NCBI GenBank assembly: GCA_027038835.1 | Contig: JALWGC010000014.1 | Span: 124,001 to 188,000 of the forward strand | DNA: 64,000 nucleotides | Origin: Helicobacteraceae bacterium | GTDB taxonomy: Bacteria > Campylobacterota > Campylobacteria > Campylobacterales > Sulfurimonadaceae | Direction: 5' to 3' | Shown here: piece by piece, positions 35,625 through 45,509 of the stretch | How the letters are laid out: each line of letters begins with the position of its first letter | Position numbering within the stretch: the first letter of the stretch is position 1 | The notes under the pieces: model-generated | Databases searched by the model: none | The model's input: the letters and a program-made list of their open reading frames with translations, nothing else | What the model was told of the DNA's origin: nothing | Made by a program: the position numbers and the translations under genes

Positions 35625-38600
35625 CTAAGCAACCTGATTCCTCTGTTGTTGTTTTGGATATTCATGTAGATATCGAGCGGTTTGAAATTCGAGCCGCTTT
35701 GTACTTTTTTCCCTTGCGATTTTTTTTGGTAAACATATTTTATACAAGGATGGTTTAGACAACTCGAGTTGCCATCTTCGTAACGATACGTCTCTCCAAA
35801 CCCTTCTGGTGCATACCATAGCCATTTGGAAATATCGAGATGGATAAAATACACCCCCGTTTTTTCTGCCGTATTGTTAACATCGATGGTGTAGCTTCCG
35901 TTACCCTCGAAACTCGTACCGCTTGGGATCTGCGCATTGGTTTTTAGCGTAGTGGAGTCGTTTATGCGAGTAGCCGCCACTTTACCGAGGTTTTCGCTTG
36001 TGTGGTCGTTTTTGTAGTACCAACCAAGCAACACCTCATCCATTCCGCTCACAAGAGGATTCGTATCTTTACCATACACCAGTACTTTCAAAAGGGTCGA
36101 ATCGTTTTTGGAAGAGGTATAGAGGTCTTTGGCGTAGGTTCGCCCATAGTAAAACGTAGCGTCCCCACTTCTTTGTTCGTAACCGCTGCTGTTGGCATCG
36201 CTATTAGCCACATTTATACCACTTAAAGTAAATTTAAAAGGCTCGACGACTTTGGTAAAATTGCGGTCAAAATTGAAACGAAGACGCACTACGCTCGTTC
36301 CGTTTTCATCTACAAGAGTGTTTTTTGAGGAAAAGTTCGAAGCAGCGTACGTAAAAGAAAGCGAGTCGTTTTTCGCCACGCTTTGCAACGCGCTTTGTGT
36401 CGCGTTGGCATCTACGACGAAGTAGAGCAAGTTATCCAGATTTGTAGTTCCGACATTGCTATGCGTTAGATTGATATCGACATCTTTGGCGTAACATTCA
36501 CTCGTGAAATTTCGCGTCGTTACGTTTTGCTCGTTTTTCGCAGCGACGGTGATGTTTATGTCGGCGGACATGTTCGCATCTTCGTTTTGAAGGTTGCAAA
36601 GGTATGTGAAGCTCCCCTGTTTAAAATCTCCAACCGTAGCGTTTACTTCGAAATGATGCACGCCAAAGGTGATGTTTACTTCTTGAGGTTCTATCGCCGT
36701 ACCGCTTTGGGTATCCCATGAGCCCGAAACGTTCTTGTCGTCACAGTCTATCGAAGCGAAACGGTGCAAACAATCCTCTTTTTCTCGAATCGACAGCTTT
36801 ATCTGCCCCACTTCGCTATAAGAAGTACGAAGGGTTTTATTACCGTCTTCAAATCGCCATCCCTTTAGCGAGACGGAGAAATTCCCCTCCCGACACTGCG
36901 GCTTGAGCTCCGTTACGTTTACATCGAAACTCCCCCCTTCACTTTCGTTGTAATCGACTACATCGCTACCGCTACCGTCAAACGCGTGGAACTCCACATC
37001 GAACTCCTCTCCAGCATATAAAGCTGAAGAGAAACCGGTAATAGCGAAACGTTTCGGACGGATGGCGAATGCATCGCTAGAGAGCGTCGAGTTGGTTTCG
37101 TTCGTTACCGGACACGCTTCATCGACGTTTTCTTTCCAGACTATCTTCACTCTGGCGAAATCGAGCGCTTTTGCAACGTTGAATGTCGGATTGCCTTGCG
37201 CGGTTTGCGAAGAGAGGTTCTCATCTACAAAAAGATTTTTATGCCACGCTGAAACCAGATTAGAATTTCTATCGACCAAAGCGCTACATACCGTACCGTT
37301 GAACTCTTGAAAGTCCGAACCGTCCTCTTTCAAAGAAGCGATACTCACCACAAACCCATCACCGCAAAGCTTGGTCGAAATGTTTCTGTCGTTTATATTT
37401 CGAAAACTATCCCACGCATCGAAACTAAATACCGGAGGTGGAGGTGGAGTAACGTTACAGTTGGTACAATTTCTATCCGTCCCATCATAGTTCTTTTTCG
37501 CTTTTTCGTTTCGATACACCTGTTTGATAGCATCTTTTGTAAATCTTTTATCGTAAATGTTCACTTCATCCATCAACCCTTCGAAATCTTGATTTTTATC
37601 GAAACCACCACCCAAACTATCTTGGTCTTGCCCAAGATAAAGACCGTCTTTGTCTATCGTTACCGCCCCATCACTTCCCCTGATTTTACGGCAACGGCGA
37701 TCACCATCGACATATATACAATGCCTTTGTCCGTTTCTCACCCAAGCGATCTGGTGCCAAGTACCGTCAGCGACACTTTTTGGTAGGGTGATATCTACGT
37801 GTTTATTTTTGATATGAGGCCTGATAGTCGTGTCATTCACCAAATAAAGCAACGCTTCGTTCGAACCGCTAAAAGTATTGTCTTTAGCCCCGGAGAGGAG
37901 TGCTTGTCCGCCCGTATCGGTCGTTTTTATCCACATCGTAACGGTAAAATTTTTCAAACTATCCATCGCACCCCCATCGAGCTTTATATAATCATTGTCG
38001 GAATCGGCTCGTAAATCCGCTCCTTGACAGATTTCTCCCTCGGTCGTATCGACGTTGTGCGCGGTTCCGTTATGATCGTATCCGCTATAGTCCTTCACCT
38101 CACCTGCGGTACCGTTCCAAGTACCCGGGCACACGTCGAAACGATAATAAGCGACAGGCCTTACGAATATCACGAACAATTCATCCCATATAGCAGGCGT
38201 TATCAACCGAAGCGAATCGTTCGTATCGTCCGCATCGACGACGGCGAATTCGCTTCCGTTGATCTCCGCTATTTGCATGACGACATCTCCAAGCTCGCTT
38301 ATTTTCGTATCGAACGAGATGCTTCCGTCGGAAAACTCGAAAGGATTCGGCTGCCCCCTTAGTCGAGCATCGACTTCGAAACTAAACGTAGTGCCGTTTG
38401 TTTCGTTGTAATCTTGCACGTTCACTCCATCTATATCAGTCGCGTTTATGTCTATATGGAACTCTTCGTTTTTTAGCGGAATAGTATTGTTAACATCTAT
38501 TACGAATCTATCTGGTCTGATAGCGAAATTGTCAGTCGAGTTCGACTCGGCGTCCAAAGCGATCAAAGGACAACTCGCATCCGCATTTTTTCTCGCTGCG

Positions 38601-39610
38601 ATGTAAACTCTTGTATCTCTTACCGGTTTGCTTATTTTGAAAGTAGCCGTAGATACATTTTGGTCTCTAAAATCCAGTTTTACCGTAGAATCCTCTACCG
38701 TCACGCACACCGTTCCATTGAAATCCCTATAATCGCTCCCATCGCACTTCAGCGAAGCGATGGTTAGATTGAAATCTTGATTGACTATTTTGGTGGAGAT
38801 GTTTCTGTCGTTTTTATCTCTAAAAGTATCCCATGCATCGAATTTATAACAACACTGGCACACTCTTTGAGTGTCGTCGAAATTTTTTCCCGCTTTTTCT
38901 TTGTCGTAGAGCTCCTCTACTTGCTTAGCGGTCAGAGCACTTGAGAAAACTTTTACCTCGTCTATATAACCGTTCCACAAGTCGTTTCCATCACCGACCC
39001 CTTTCCATTCACTATCACCTATCATAAAATTGTAATCGGAGGCTATCACCTTGTTTTTGACGCTCTTTACTTTCTTTTTTTCACCATTAATATATATTTT
39101 TAAATATTTACCATTGTAAGTTCCGACAACATGTGTCCAAACGTTTTTGTCTACCGCCACTCCAACACTATTACGATACCAATCTTCAATAGAAAAACAC
39201 ACTCTCCCATTTTCATCTCGATAAAGATGAAACCCTTCCTTCCAATCTGCATCAGCTTGAATAGCGATTACCGCCCACCTGTTATCCCCTGTAGGTTTTA
39301 TCCAAGCCGAAACCGTTATCTCTCCTGCGCTGTTCCCTTTTTTATACTCTTTTAACGGTTTGCCGGCGTTTATGTAGCTTTTTTTGTTGGCATCGAAACT
39401 TCCGACACGACACAAGCCACCACCGGCGGTTTTTGCGGTTTCGATCTTCGCTTCGTTGTAAGCTGTTGCATTGTACTCTCCTTGCTGGTCTATCACCTCG
39501 CCTGTAGTAGCGCTCCATTCACAGCTATCCATTCGGTATTCCACTATCGGATCGGGTATCGTTGCTAAAACCGGTAAAGAAAACAAACATAGAATCAAAA
39601 ATATCCGCAT
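35621..39610 (-). CDS. mshQ: MshQ-like giant adhesin with two LamG domains
   Basis: 1329 residues from the ATG at 39610, chosen for its signal peptide (MRIFLILCLFSLPVLA) and the AAGG site nine bases upstream. Two LamG/concanavalin-like domains at about 17-237 and 487-707 share a pattern (Arg/Tyr-Phe-Asp start, GEV-D module, IDEVKVF and MDEVNIY ends). Each is followed by a copy of the module FDAW(D/S)FR(D/N)xNDRNIST and a FAIRP-type segment like those of MshQ proteins. Ig-like or beta-sandwich repeats rich in Asn/Asp/Thr follow. Probably the surface adhesin delivered by the MSHA machine, binding glycans or surfaces. First gene of the operon. Confidence 0.85.
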   Translation of the reverse strand: MRIFLILCLFSLPVLATIPDPIVEYRMDSCEWSATTGEVIDQQGEYNATAYNEAKIETAKTAGGGLCRVGSFDANKKSYINAGKPLKEYKKGNSAGEITVSAWIKPTGDNRWAVIAIQADADWKEGFHLYRDENGRVCFSIEDWYRNSVGVAVDKNVWTHVVGTYNGKYLKIYINGEKKKVKSVKNKVIASDYNFMIGDSEWKGVGDGNDLWNGYIDEVKVFSSALTAKQVEELYDKEKAGKNFDDTQRVCQCCYKFDAWDTFRDKNDRNISTKIVNQDFNLTIASLKCDGSDYRDFNGTVCVTVEDSTVKLDFRDQNVSTATFKISKPVRDTRVYIAARKNADASCPLIALDAESNSTDNFAIRPDRFVIDVNNTIPLKNEEFHIDINATDIDGVNVQDYNETNGTTFSFEVDARLRGQPNPFEFSDGSISFDTKISELGDVVMQIAEINGSEFAVVDADDTNDSLRLITPAIWDELFVIFVRPVAYYRFDVCPGTWNGTAGEVKDYSGYDHNGTAHNVDTTEGEICQGADLRADSDNDYIKLDGGAMDSLKNFTVTMWIKTTDTGGQALLSGAKDNTFSGSNEALLYLVNDTTIRPHIKNKHVDITLPKSVADGTWHQIAWVRNGQRHCIYVDGDRRCRKIRGSDGAVTIDKDGLYLGQDQDSLGGGFDKNQDFEGLMDEVNIYDKRFTKDAIKQVYRNEKAKKNYDGTDRNCTNCNVTPPPPPVFSFDAWDSFRNINDRNISTKLCGDGFVVSIASLKEDGSDFQEFNGTVCSALVDRNSNLVSAWHKNLFVDENLSSQTAQGNPTFNVAKALDFARVKIVWKENVDEACPVTNETNSTLSSDAFAIRPKRFAITGFSSALYAGEEFDVEFHAFDGSGSDVVDYNESEGGSFDVNVTELKPQCREGNFSVSLKGWRFEDGNKTLRTSYSEVGQIKLSIREKEDCLHRFASIDCDDKNVSGSWDTQSGTAIEPQEVNITFGVHHFEVNATVGDFKQGSFTYLCNLQNEDANMSADINITVAAKNEQNVTTRNFTSECYAKDVDINLTHSNVGTTNLDNLLYFVVDANATQSALQSVAKNDSLSFTYAASNFSSKNTLVDENGTSVVRLRFNFDRNFTKVVEPFKFTLSGINVANSDANSSGYEQRSGDATFYYGRTYAKDLYTSSKNDSTLLKVLVYGKDTNPLVSGMDEVLLGWYYKNDHTSENLGKVAATRINDSTTLKTNAQIPSGTSFEGNGSYTIDVNNTAEKTGVYFIHLDISKWLWYAPEGFGETYRYEDGNSSCLNHPCIKYVYQKKSQGKKVQSGSNFKPLDIYMNIQNNNRGIRLLR

Positions 39611-39694
39611 AATCGACCTTGAAAAGATAATCAATCAATGATATCACTTTGGGGATTAAAAAAAAATTAGAAGAGGAAGTTTTATATTTGCAGA

Positions 39695-39769
39695 TGGTGT
39701 TCGGGAGAGGATTTGAACCTCCGACCACTACGATGTCAACGTAGTGCTCTACCCCTGAGCTACCCGAAC
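39695..39769 (-). tRNA. tRNA-Val (GAC)
   Basis: 75 nt, minus strand, CCA encoded. Acceptor GTTCGGG/CCCGAAC and anticodon loop TTGACAT closed by CTACG/CGTAG. A TAAAAT (39788-39793, minus strand) is a possible -10 box; the transcript would run on toward mshQ. Confidence 0.94.
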
Positions 39770-39908
39770 TTTTGTTTGTGGAGTGGAATTTTAGCGAATC
39801 GAAACTTAAAAAACGTTGTAACGAAGAAAAAAAACTGAAGAAAAAAAATATTTTCTAAAAAAAAGCGATTTTGATTTCGTTTTACGTTAAATTTAGGTTT
39901 AGTAGTAG

Positions 39909-39914
39909 TATAAT
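39909..39914 (+). promoter_or_regulatory. -10 box for pckA
   Basis: TATAAT in AGTAGTATAATTTCAG, 40 bases before the pckA ATG, preceded by a T-rich stretch typical of Campylobacterota promoters. Confidence 0.55.
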
Positions 39915-39954
39915 TTCAGCAACGAAATTATTCAATGCCAGAAGGTAAACTACA

Positions 39955-41544
39955 ATGAGTATAGCCACACAACTCCAAGAGCTTGGGTTAAGCGACATCC
40001 AAGAAGTTTTCTACAATCTCAGCTACGATGAGCTCATCGACCATGAACTGAAAAACGGTGAATGCAAAATGACCTCCAGCGGTGCCACCGCAGTCGATAC
40101 CGGCATCTTCACCGGACGAAGCCCAAAAGACAAGTATTTCGTCGATCGCGACCCTTCCAACCGCTACATTGCATGGGGGGACGTCAATCAGAAGATATCG
40201 CCGGAAGTGTTCGCCGAGCTTTTCGAAACGGCGAAAAAAGAGCTTAGCGGCAAAAAACTCTACGTTATCGATGCCTATGCAGGTGCAAGCCAAGCTTCAA
40301 GAAGAAACGTACGCTTCGTTTCCGAAATAGCGTGGCAGGCACATTTTGTCAAAAACATGTTCATTCGACCAAGTGAAGAGGAATTGGCGGAGTTCAAACC
40401 CGACTTCACTCTTTTGAACGCTTGCAAAGCGGTAGATGACAAGTGGAAAAAACACGGTCTCAATTCGGAAGTGTTCGTCGCATTCGATGTGGAGGAAAAC
40501 ATCGCCATCATCGGTGGAACATACTACGGCGGAGAGATGAAAAAGGGTATATTCTCCATGATGAACTACTGGCTGCCGCTTGAGGGGAAACTCTCTATGC
40601 ACTGCTCGGCAAACGTGGGTAAAGAGGGGGATACGGCACTCTTTTTCGGACTTTCCGGAACCGGTAAAACGACCCTTTCTACCGACCCTAACAGAAAACT
40701 TATCGGGGATGACGAACATGGATGGGACGACGAGGGAGTTTTCAACTTCGAGGGTGGATGCTACGCAAAAGTGATCAACCTCGACCCGGAAAGCGAACCG
40801 GAAATCTTCAACGCCATTAGAAGAAACGCTCTTTTGGAAAACGTCGTTTACGACGAAGACGGCGTCGTCGATTACGAAGATGGAAGCAAAACCGAAAATA
40901 CCCGTGTTTCCTACCCGATAGAGCACATAGAAAACCACCAACCAAGCTTGATGGCGGGACACCCTAAAAACATCATTTTCCTTACAGCCGATGCGTTTGG
41001 TGTTCTCCCTCCGGTTTCAAAACTTACGCGTGAGCAAGCTATGTATTATTTCCTAAGCGGATACACGGCGAAAGTTGCGGGAACCGAGCGTGGTATAACC
41101 GAGCCTGTCGCTACGTTTAGCGCATGTTTTGGAGAGGCGTTCTTGCCGCTTCATCCAACGGTCTATGCGAAACTCCTCGGTGAAAAAATCGACAAACACG
41201 ACGTCAACGTTTACCTTGTCAACACCGGTTGGACAGGTGGCGGATACGGCGTTGGAAAACGGATGAGCATCAAAGACACTCGCGCGTGTATCAATGCCAT
41301 ACTCGATGGCACTATCAACGACAGCGAGTTCGACGTTACCAAAACGTTCCGACTGCATGTACCGAAAAAACTCGGTGAAATCGACCCTAAAGTTCTCAAC
41401 CCGAGAGAAGCGTGGGCGGACAAAGAAGCGTTTGATGCAACTCGCGACAAGCTCGCTCAGATGTTCATAGACAACTTCAAAAAATACCAAAGCGAAGACA
41501 GCGAATTCGACTTCTCCGCTGCCGGTCCGAAAATCGAATCGTAA
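39955..41544 (+). CDS. pckA: Phosphoenolpyruvate carboxykinase (ATP)
   Basis: Interconverts oxaloacetate and PEP with ATP, supporting gluconeogenesis from the reverse TCA cycle or organic acids. 529 residues with the P-loop [12 protein letters not shown], the metal-binding [12 protein letters not shown] segment and the substrate-binding GRSPKDKY near the N terminus. Bacterial ATP type. The next gene, a Fur-family regulator, starts nine bases downstream. Confidence 0.97.
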   Translation: MSIATQLQELGLSDIQEVFYNLSYDELIDHELKNGECKMTSSGATAVDTGIFTGRSPKDKYFVDRDPSNRYIAWGDVNQKISPEVFAELFETAKKELSGKKLYVIDAYAGASQASRRNVRFVSEIAWQAHFVKNMFIRPSEEELAEFKPDFTLLNACKAVDDKWKKHGLNSEVFVAFDVEENIAIIGGTYYGGEMKKGIFSMMNYWLPLEGKLSMHCSANVGKEGDTALFFGLSGTGKTTLSTDPNRKLIGDDEHGWDDEGVFNFEGGCYAKVINLDPESEPEIFNAIRRNALLENVVYDEDGVVDYEDGSKTENTRVSYPIEHIENHQPSLMAGHPKNIIFLTADAFGVLPPVSKLTREQAMYYFLSGYTAKVAGTERGITEPVATFSACFGEAFLPLHPTVYAKLLGEKIDKHDVNVYLVNTGWTGGGYGVGKRMSIKDTRACINAILDGTINDSEFDVTKTFRLHVPKKLGEIDPKVLNPREAWADKEAFDATRDKLAQMFIDNFKKYQSEDSEFDFSAAGPKIES

Positions 41545-41553
41545 GGAAAAGCG

Positions 41554-41955
41554 ATGGAACACTACGCCCTGAAACTTCGAGAACACAGCCTCAAAGCGAC
41601 TCCGCAAAGAGCCGCCATAGCCGAAGCACTCGATACCTACGGGCATCTTAGTGTAGAGGAGCTTTACGAGATACTTCGTAAAAAGTTCGCCTCCCTCTCC
41701 CTTGCGACTATTTACAAGAACATCCACATTATGCTTGAAAACGCTTTCGTTTCCGAAGTGAAACTACCGGGACAAAAAAGCGTTTACGAGCTAACGAAAG
41801 AAGCCCATGCACATTTGCAGTGCACCAACTGCCACACCATCGAAGATATAGCGCTCGATATGGAATGCCTGCTTTCCCAAGCGAAGACGAAAACCGACTT
41901 CGATGTACAAACCGCCAACCTCGTTCTTAGCGGGCTTTGCAAAAAGTGCCGCTAA
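41554..41955 (+). CDS. Fur/PerR-family transcriptional regulator
   Basis: 133 residues: a winged-helix DNA-binding domain (about 1-75, with TPQRAAIAEAL and SLATIYKNI) and a dimerisation domain with structural zinc pairs CTNC and CKKC. Short length and the HLSVEELYEIL segment resemble PerR-like peroxide or metal sensors of Campylobacterota; Fur versus PerR cannot be decided from the motifs. It follows pckA closely and is likely co-transcribed. Confidence 0.9.
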   Translation: MEHYALKLREHSLKATPQRAAIAEALDTYGHLSVEELYEILRKKFASLSLATIYKNIHIMLENAFVSEVKLPGQKSVYELTKEAHAHLQCTNCHTIEDIALDMECLLSQAKTKTDFDVQTANLVLSGLCKKCR

Positions 41956-41971
41956 AGCGGACGCGGTTTTT
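41949..41971 (+). terminator. Possible terminator after the Fur-family gene
   Basis: CCGC at 41949-41952 pairs with GCGG at 41963-41966, followed directly by five T. The stem is short, overlaps the stop codon and is only weakly supported. Confidence 0.3.
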
Positions 41972-41996
41972 AAGTGCCTAATCAGCACATATTCGC

Positions 41997-42002
41997 TACA
42001 AT
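41997..42002 (+). promoter_or_regulatory. -10 box for prs
   Basis: TACAAT on the plus strand, 31 bases before the prs start at 42033. AAGGAT serves as ribosome site. Confidence 0.4.
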
Positions 42003-42032
42003 TACCCACTTACTTTTTCAAGGATATACACA

Positions 42033-42959
42033 ATGAGAGGTTACAAGATTTTTGCCGGAAGTGCGAGTACGGAGTTTGCCAAAGAGGTTTGTTCCATCCT
42101 CGACGTGCCAGTTGCCAAAGCGGATATCAAACGTTTTAGTGATGGTGAAATAAGCGTGCAAATCAGCGAAAGCGTCCGCGGTCGCGATGTGTTCATCATC
42201 CAAAGTACGGGAGCTCCATCGAACGACAATCTTATGGAGCTTTTGATCATGGTAGATGCGCTTCGCCGCTCTTCGGCTTCGAGCATTACCGCCGTCATCC
42301 CCTACTTCGGATACGCAAGACAAGACAGAAAAGCGGCTCCAAGAGTACCCATAACCGCAAAACTCGTCTCCGATATGATAGAAACCGCAGGAGTGGACAG
42401 AGTCGTTACGATGGACTTGCACGCAGGGCAGATTCAAGGCTTTTTCGACATTCCGGTCGATAACCTGTATGGCTCTATCGCGTTTGAAAACTACATCAGA
42501 AGCAAAAACCTCAAAAACCCCATCATCGCATCACCCGACATCGGCGGAGTTGCCAGAGCGAGGTACTTCGCAAGCCGTTTAGGACTCGAGATGGTCATCG
42601 TCGATAAACGGAGAGAAAAAGCCAATGTCGCCGAAGTTATGAACATTATCGGCGATGTTGAGGGAAAAGACGTCATAATGATAGACGATATGGTCGATAC
42701 GGCAGGAACGATGGTCAAAGCGGCAACGGCACTCAAAAACAAAGGTGCTACAAGCGTGATGGCGTGTGCCACACACCCCGTTCTTAGCGGTAAAGCGTAC
42801 GAAAATATCGAAAACGGAGAATTGGACGAACTCATCGTTACCAACACACTCGTCTCGCAACCTTGTAAAAAAATCTCCGTACTTAGCGTCGCTCCCGTTT
42901 TTGCGGAAGTGATTCGCCGAGTCTATCACAACGAGAGCGTCAATTCGCTTTTTGCATAG
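42033..42959 (+). CDS. prs: Ribose-phosphate pyrophosphokinase
   Basis: Makes PRPP from ribose-5-phosphate and ATP for purine, pyrimidine, histidine and NAD synthesis. 308 residues, with the N-terminal [14 protein letters not shown], the [13 protein letters not shown] segment and the PRPP loop [10 protein letters not shown]. Normal class I length. Seven bases separate it from lepA. Confidence 0.97.
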   Translation: MRGYKIFAGSASTEFAKEVCSILDVPVAKADIKRFSDGEISVQISESVRGRDVFIIQSTGAPSNDNLMELLIMVDALRRSSASSITAVIPYFGYARQDRKAAPRVPITAKLVSDMIETAGVDRVVTMDLHAGQIQGFFDIPVDNLYGSIAFENYIRSKNLKNPIIASPDIGGVARARYFASRLGLEMVIVDKRREKANVAEVMNIIGDVEGKDVIMIDDMVDTAGTMVKAATALKNKGATSVMACATHPVLSGKAYENIENGELDELIVTNTLVSQPCKKISVLSVAPVFAEVIRRVYHNESVNSLFA

Positions 42960-42966
42960 GAAAACG

Positions 42967-44760
42967 ATGGACAATATACGAAACTTCTCCATCATCGCCC
43001 ATATCGACCACGGTAAAAGCACCTTGGCAGACCGCATCATCCAAGAGTGCGGAGCGGTGAGCGAACGGGAAATGACCTCTCAAATGATGGACACGATGGA
43101 GATAGAGCAAGAGCGCGGTATCACCATCAAAGCGCAATCGGTCAGGCTCGATTATGTCAAAGACGGCAAGCACTACGTTCTCAACCTTATAGACACTCCC
43201 GGACATGTCGATTTCAGTTACGAAGTGAGCAAATCTTTGGCTTCATGTGAAGGAGCGCTCCTCATCGTCGATGCCGCTCAAGGGGTCGAAGCACAAACGA
43301 TCGCCAACGTTTACCTCGCACTCGACAACGACCTCGAGCTTATCCCAGTCATCAACAAAATCGACCTCCCCGCGGCCGATCCCGACAGAGTCGCCGAAGA
43401 GATAGAAGAAGCCATAGGGATAGATGCGACCGATGCCATTTTGACCTCTGCAAAAACCGGTCAAGGTATCCGTGAGCTACTCGACGCCATTGTCGATCGC
43501 ATTCCAGCTCCATCGGGGGATATAGAAGCTCCGACACGCGCCATCATCTACGATAGTTGGTTCGATAGCTATCTTGGAGCGCTCGCACTTGTAAGGGTGT
43601 TTGACGGCAGTATAAAGAAAAAACAGACCATCAAATTCGTTAGTAGCGGTATAGAGCATGAAGTACTCGATTTGCAGTATCCGCATCCTTTGAAAAAACT
43701 AAAAACGGACGAAATAAAATCGGGTGAGATAGGGATTGTCGTTCTTGGTATCAAAGATGTAAGTGTCATCAACGTCGGCGATACCATAACCGATGCGAAA
43801 AACCCAACCAAGTACCCCATAGAAGAGTACGAACCGGCAAAACCGTTTGTTTTTGCGGGACTTTACCCCATAGATACCGACAAATTCGAAGACCTGCGCG
43901 AAGCGCTTGAAAAACTCAAGCTCAACGACAGCTCGCTAAGCTACGAGCCTGAAACTTCGGTCGCTCTTGGGTTTGGGTTTCGAGTCGGATTTTTGGGTAT
44001 GTTGCATATGGAAGTGGTCAAAGAGCGGCTCGAGCGGGAATTTGGACTCGATCTCATCGCGACCGCGCCGAGTGTTGTGTATCATGTATATCTCAACGAC
44101 GGTACGATGATAGAGGTGCAAAACCCAAGCGAACTGCCAGACCCTAGCAAAATAGACCATATAGAAGAGCCTTACGTCAAAGCGACCGTCATTACCCCTA
44201 ACGAGTACCTGGGGAACATTATGAACCTGCTTGTCTCCAAGCGCGGCATACAGGAAAAGATGACCTACCTCAACGAAGACCGCGTTTTGCTCGAATACGC
44301 CATACCGATGAACGAGATAGTAGTCGATTTCTACGACACCCTCAAGTCTATCTCCAAAGGGTATGCAAGCTTCGATTACGAACCAAGCGAATACAGAACC
44401 GGCGAGCTTGTCAAACTCGATGTCAGAGTCGCCGGAGAAGTGGTCGATGCTCTAAGTGTCATCGTTCCAAAAGAAAGCGCTCAATCACGCGGACGCGCAC
44501 TTGTAAAGAACATGAAAGAGATAGTTCCAAGACAACTTTTCGAAGTTGCCATTCAAGCAAGCATCGGAAACAAGATAATCGCTCGAGAAACCGTCAAATC
44601 GATGGGCAAAAACGTAACGGCGAAATGTTACGGTGGAGATATCACCCGTAAGCGAAAACTACTCGAAAAACAAAAAGCGGGTAAAAAACGGATGAAGGCA
44701 ATAGGAAAGGTGCAGTTGCCGCAAGAGGCGTTTATGTCGGTTTTGAAGATGGATTCTTAG
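42967..44760 (+). CDS. lepA: Translation elongation factor 4 (LepA)
   Basis: 597-residue ribosome-associated GTPase. G motifs [14 protein letters not shown] and NKID are near the start, followed by EF-G-like domains and the LepA C-terminal domain. The ATG at 42967 (MDNIRNFSI) has AGGAAA just upstream; the in-frame ATG before it would overlap prs. The last 51 bp of the gene are repeated exactly 166 bp further on, so this copy may be the donor or the repaired copy of an insertion event. Confidence 0.97.
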   Translation: MDNIRNFSIIAHIDHGKSTLADRIIQECGAVSEREMTSQMMDTMEIEQERGITIKAQSVRLDYVKDGKHYVLNLIDTPGHVDFSYEVSKSLASCEGALLIVDAAQGVEAQTIANVYLALDNDLELIPVINKIDLPAADPDRVAEEIEEAIGIDATDAILTSAKTGQGIRELLDAIVDRIPAPSGDIEAPTRAIIYDSWFDSYLGALALVRVFDGSIKKKQTIKFVSSGIEHEVLDLQYPHPLKKLKTDEIKSGEIGIVVLGIKDVSVINVGDTITDAKNPTKYPIEEYEPAKPFVFAGLYPIDTDKFEDLREALEKLKLNDSSLSYEPETSVALGFGFRVGFLGMLHMEVVKERLEREFGLDLIATAPSVVYHVYLNDGTMIEVQNPSELPDPSKIDHIEEPYVKATVITPNEYLGNIMNLLVSKRGIQEKMTYLNEDRVLLEYAIPMNEIVVDFYDTLKSISKGYASFDYEPSEYRTGELVKLDVRVAGEVVDALSVIVPKESAQSRGRALVKNMKEIVPRQLFEVAIQASIGNKIIARETVKSMGKNVTAKCYGGDITRKRKLLEKQKAGKKRMKAIGKVQLPQEAFMSVLKMDS

Positions 44761-44922
44761 ACGAATGAAAGCTAAAAACACTTGCACCTTTCCTTCTTTG
44801 CGAAGCAAAAGCTTTAGTGAGATGAATTGCGAAAGGGACTTGTTCCTTTTGCAAGAAGAGATAAAACGACAAAAGGTGCAGTTGCCGCAAGAGGCGTTTA
44901 TGTCGGTTTTGAAGATGGATTC
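44706..44922 (+). repeat. 51-bp exact direct repeat of the lepA 3' end flanking a 115-bp remnant
   Basis: Bases 44706-44756 and 44872-44922 are identical, and both are followed by a stop codon after Asp-Ser (TAG in the first, TAA in the second). The 115-bp segment between them encodes nothing obvious and contains TGCACCTTTCC (44781-44791), the reverse complement of GGAAAGGTGCA at the first repeat. Such a structure can arise when an element integrates into a gene's 3' end and restores it, or from a small tandem duplication. Confidence 0.8.
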
Positions 44923-44936
44923 ATAAAGGGAAAAGT

Positions 44937-45509
44937 GTGAAATGCCTTATGTGTCAAAGTTTCGCTTTGACGCATATTTGCAAAACTTGCCAAAAAAATT
45001 TTTTACAACCTTCCATTAACAGACGTATCCTTCCAAGCGGTGTGGAGGTCATCTCTTTCTACCGCTACAACGAAATCAAAAAACTACTTCATACCAAACA
45101 TACCGACCTTGGGTATCACATCTACACCCTTTTGGCAAAAAACTCTTTCGTCCCTTTTGGTAATGCCCTGCAAATCGATGAAAAAGTTGCCATAATCGCT
45201 ATTGACGACAATCCAAAAGAACTCTATTCCCATACCGCTATTCTGGCTAAATCTTTGCAAAACGTTCAACTGCACTACTACCCATCACTTCTTAGAGCCA
45301 AAAACGATGTTTCGTATTCCGGAAAATCGAAACAATTTCGTCTGCAAAACCCAAGAGAGTTTCACTTTGAAAGGTTCGAAGAAAATCTCTGCGTACTCGT
45401 CGATGACATCATCACGACGGGAACTACCCTTAGCGAAGCCATCACGACGATGCGAACCAACGACAAAGAAGTGCTTATTTGCCTGACGCTGGCAGACGCT
45501 AAAAGCTAG
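44937..45509 (+). CDS. ComF-like phosphoribosyltransferase-domain protein
   Basis: 190 residues: an N-terminal four-Cys zinc finger (CLMCQ ... CKTCQ) and a PRTase domain whose PRPP loop is VLVDDIITTGTTLSEA. ComF proteins are required for DNA uptake in transformable bacteria, probably handling DNA at the inner membrane. The start is a GTG with AAAGGG six bases upstream. Its last 11 bases overlap the convergent HupE/UreJ-like gene. Confidence 0.85.
   Translation: MKCLMCQSFALTHICKTCQKNFLQPSINRRILPSGVEVISFYRYNEIKKLLHTKHTDLGYHIYTLLAKNSFVPFGNALQIDEKVAIIAIDDNPKELYSHTAILAKSLQNVQLHYYPSLLRAKNDVSYSGKSKQFRLQNPREFHFERFEENLCVLVDDIITTGTTLSEAITTMRTNDKEVLICLTLADAKS

Noticed and set aside
40297-41727. Two long minus-strand frames over pckA and the Fur-family gene
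   Set aside because: Composition is unusual (Phe/Val/Arg-rich), no start signals are present, and pckA and the Fur-family gene on the other strand are certain.
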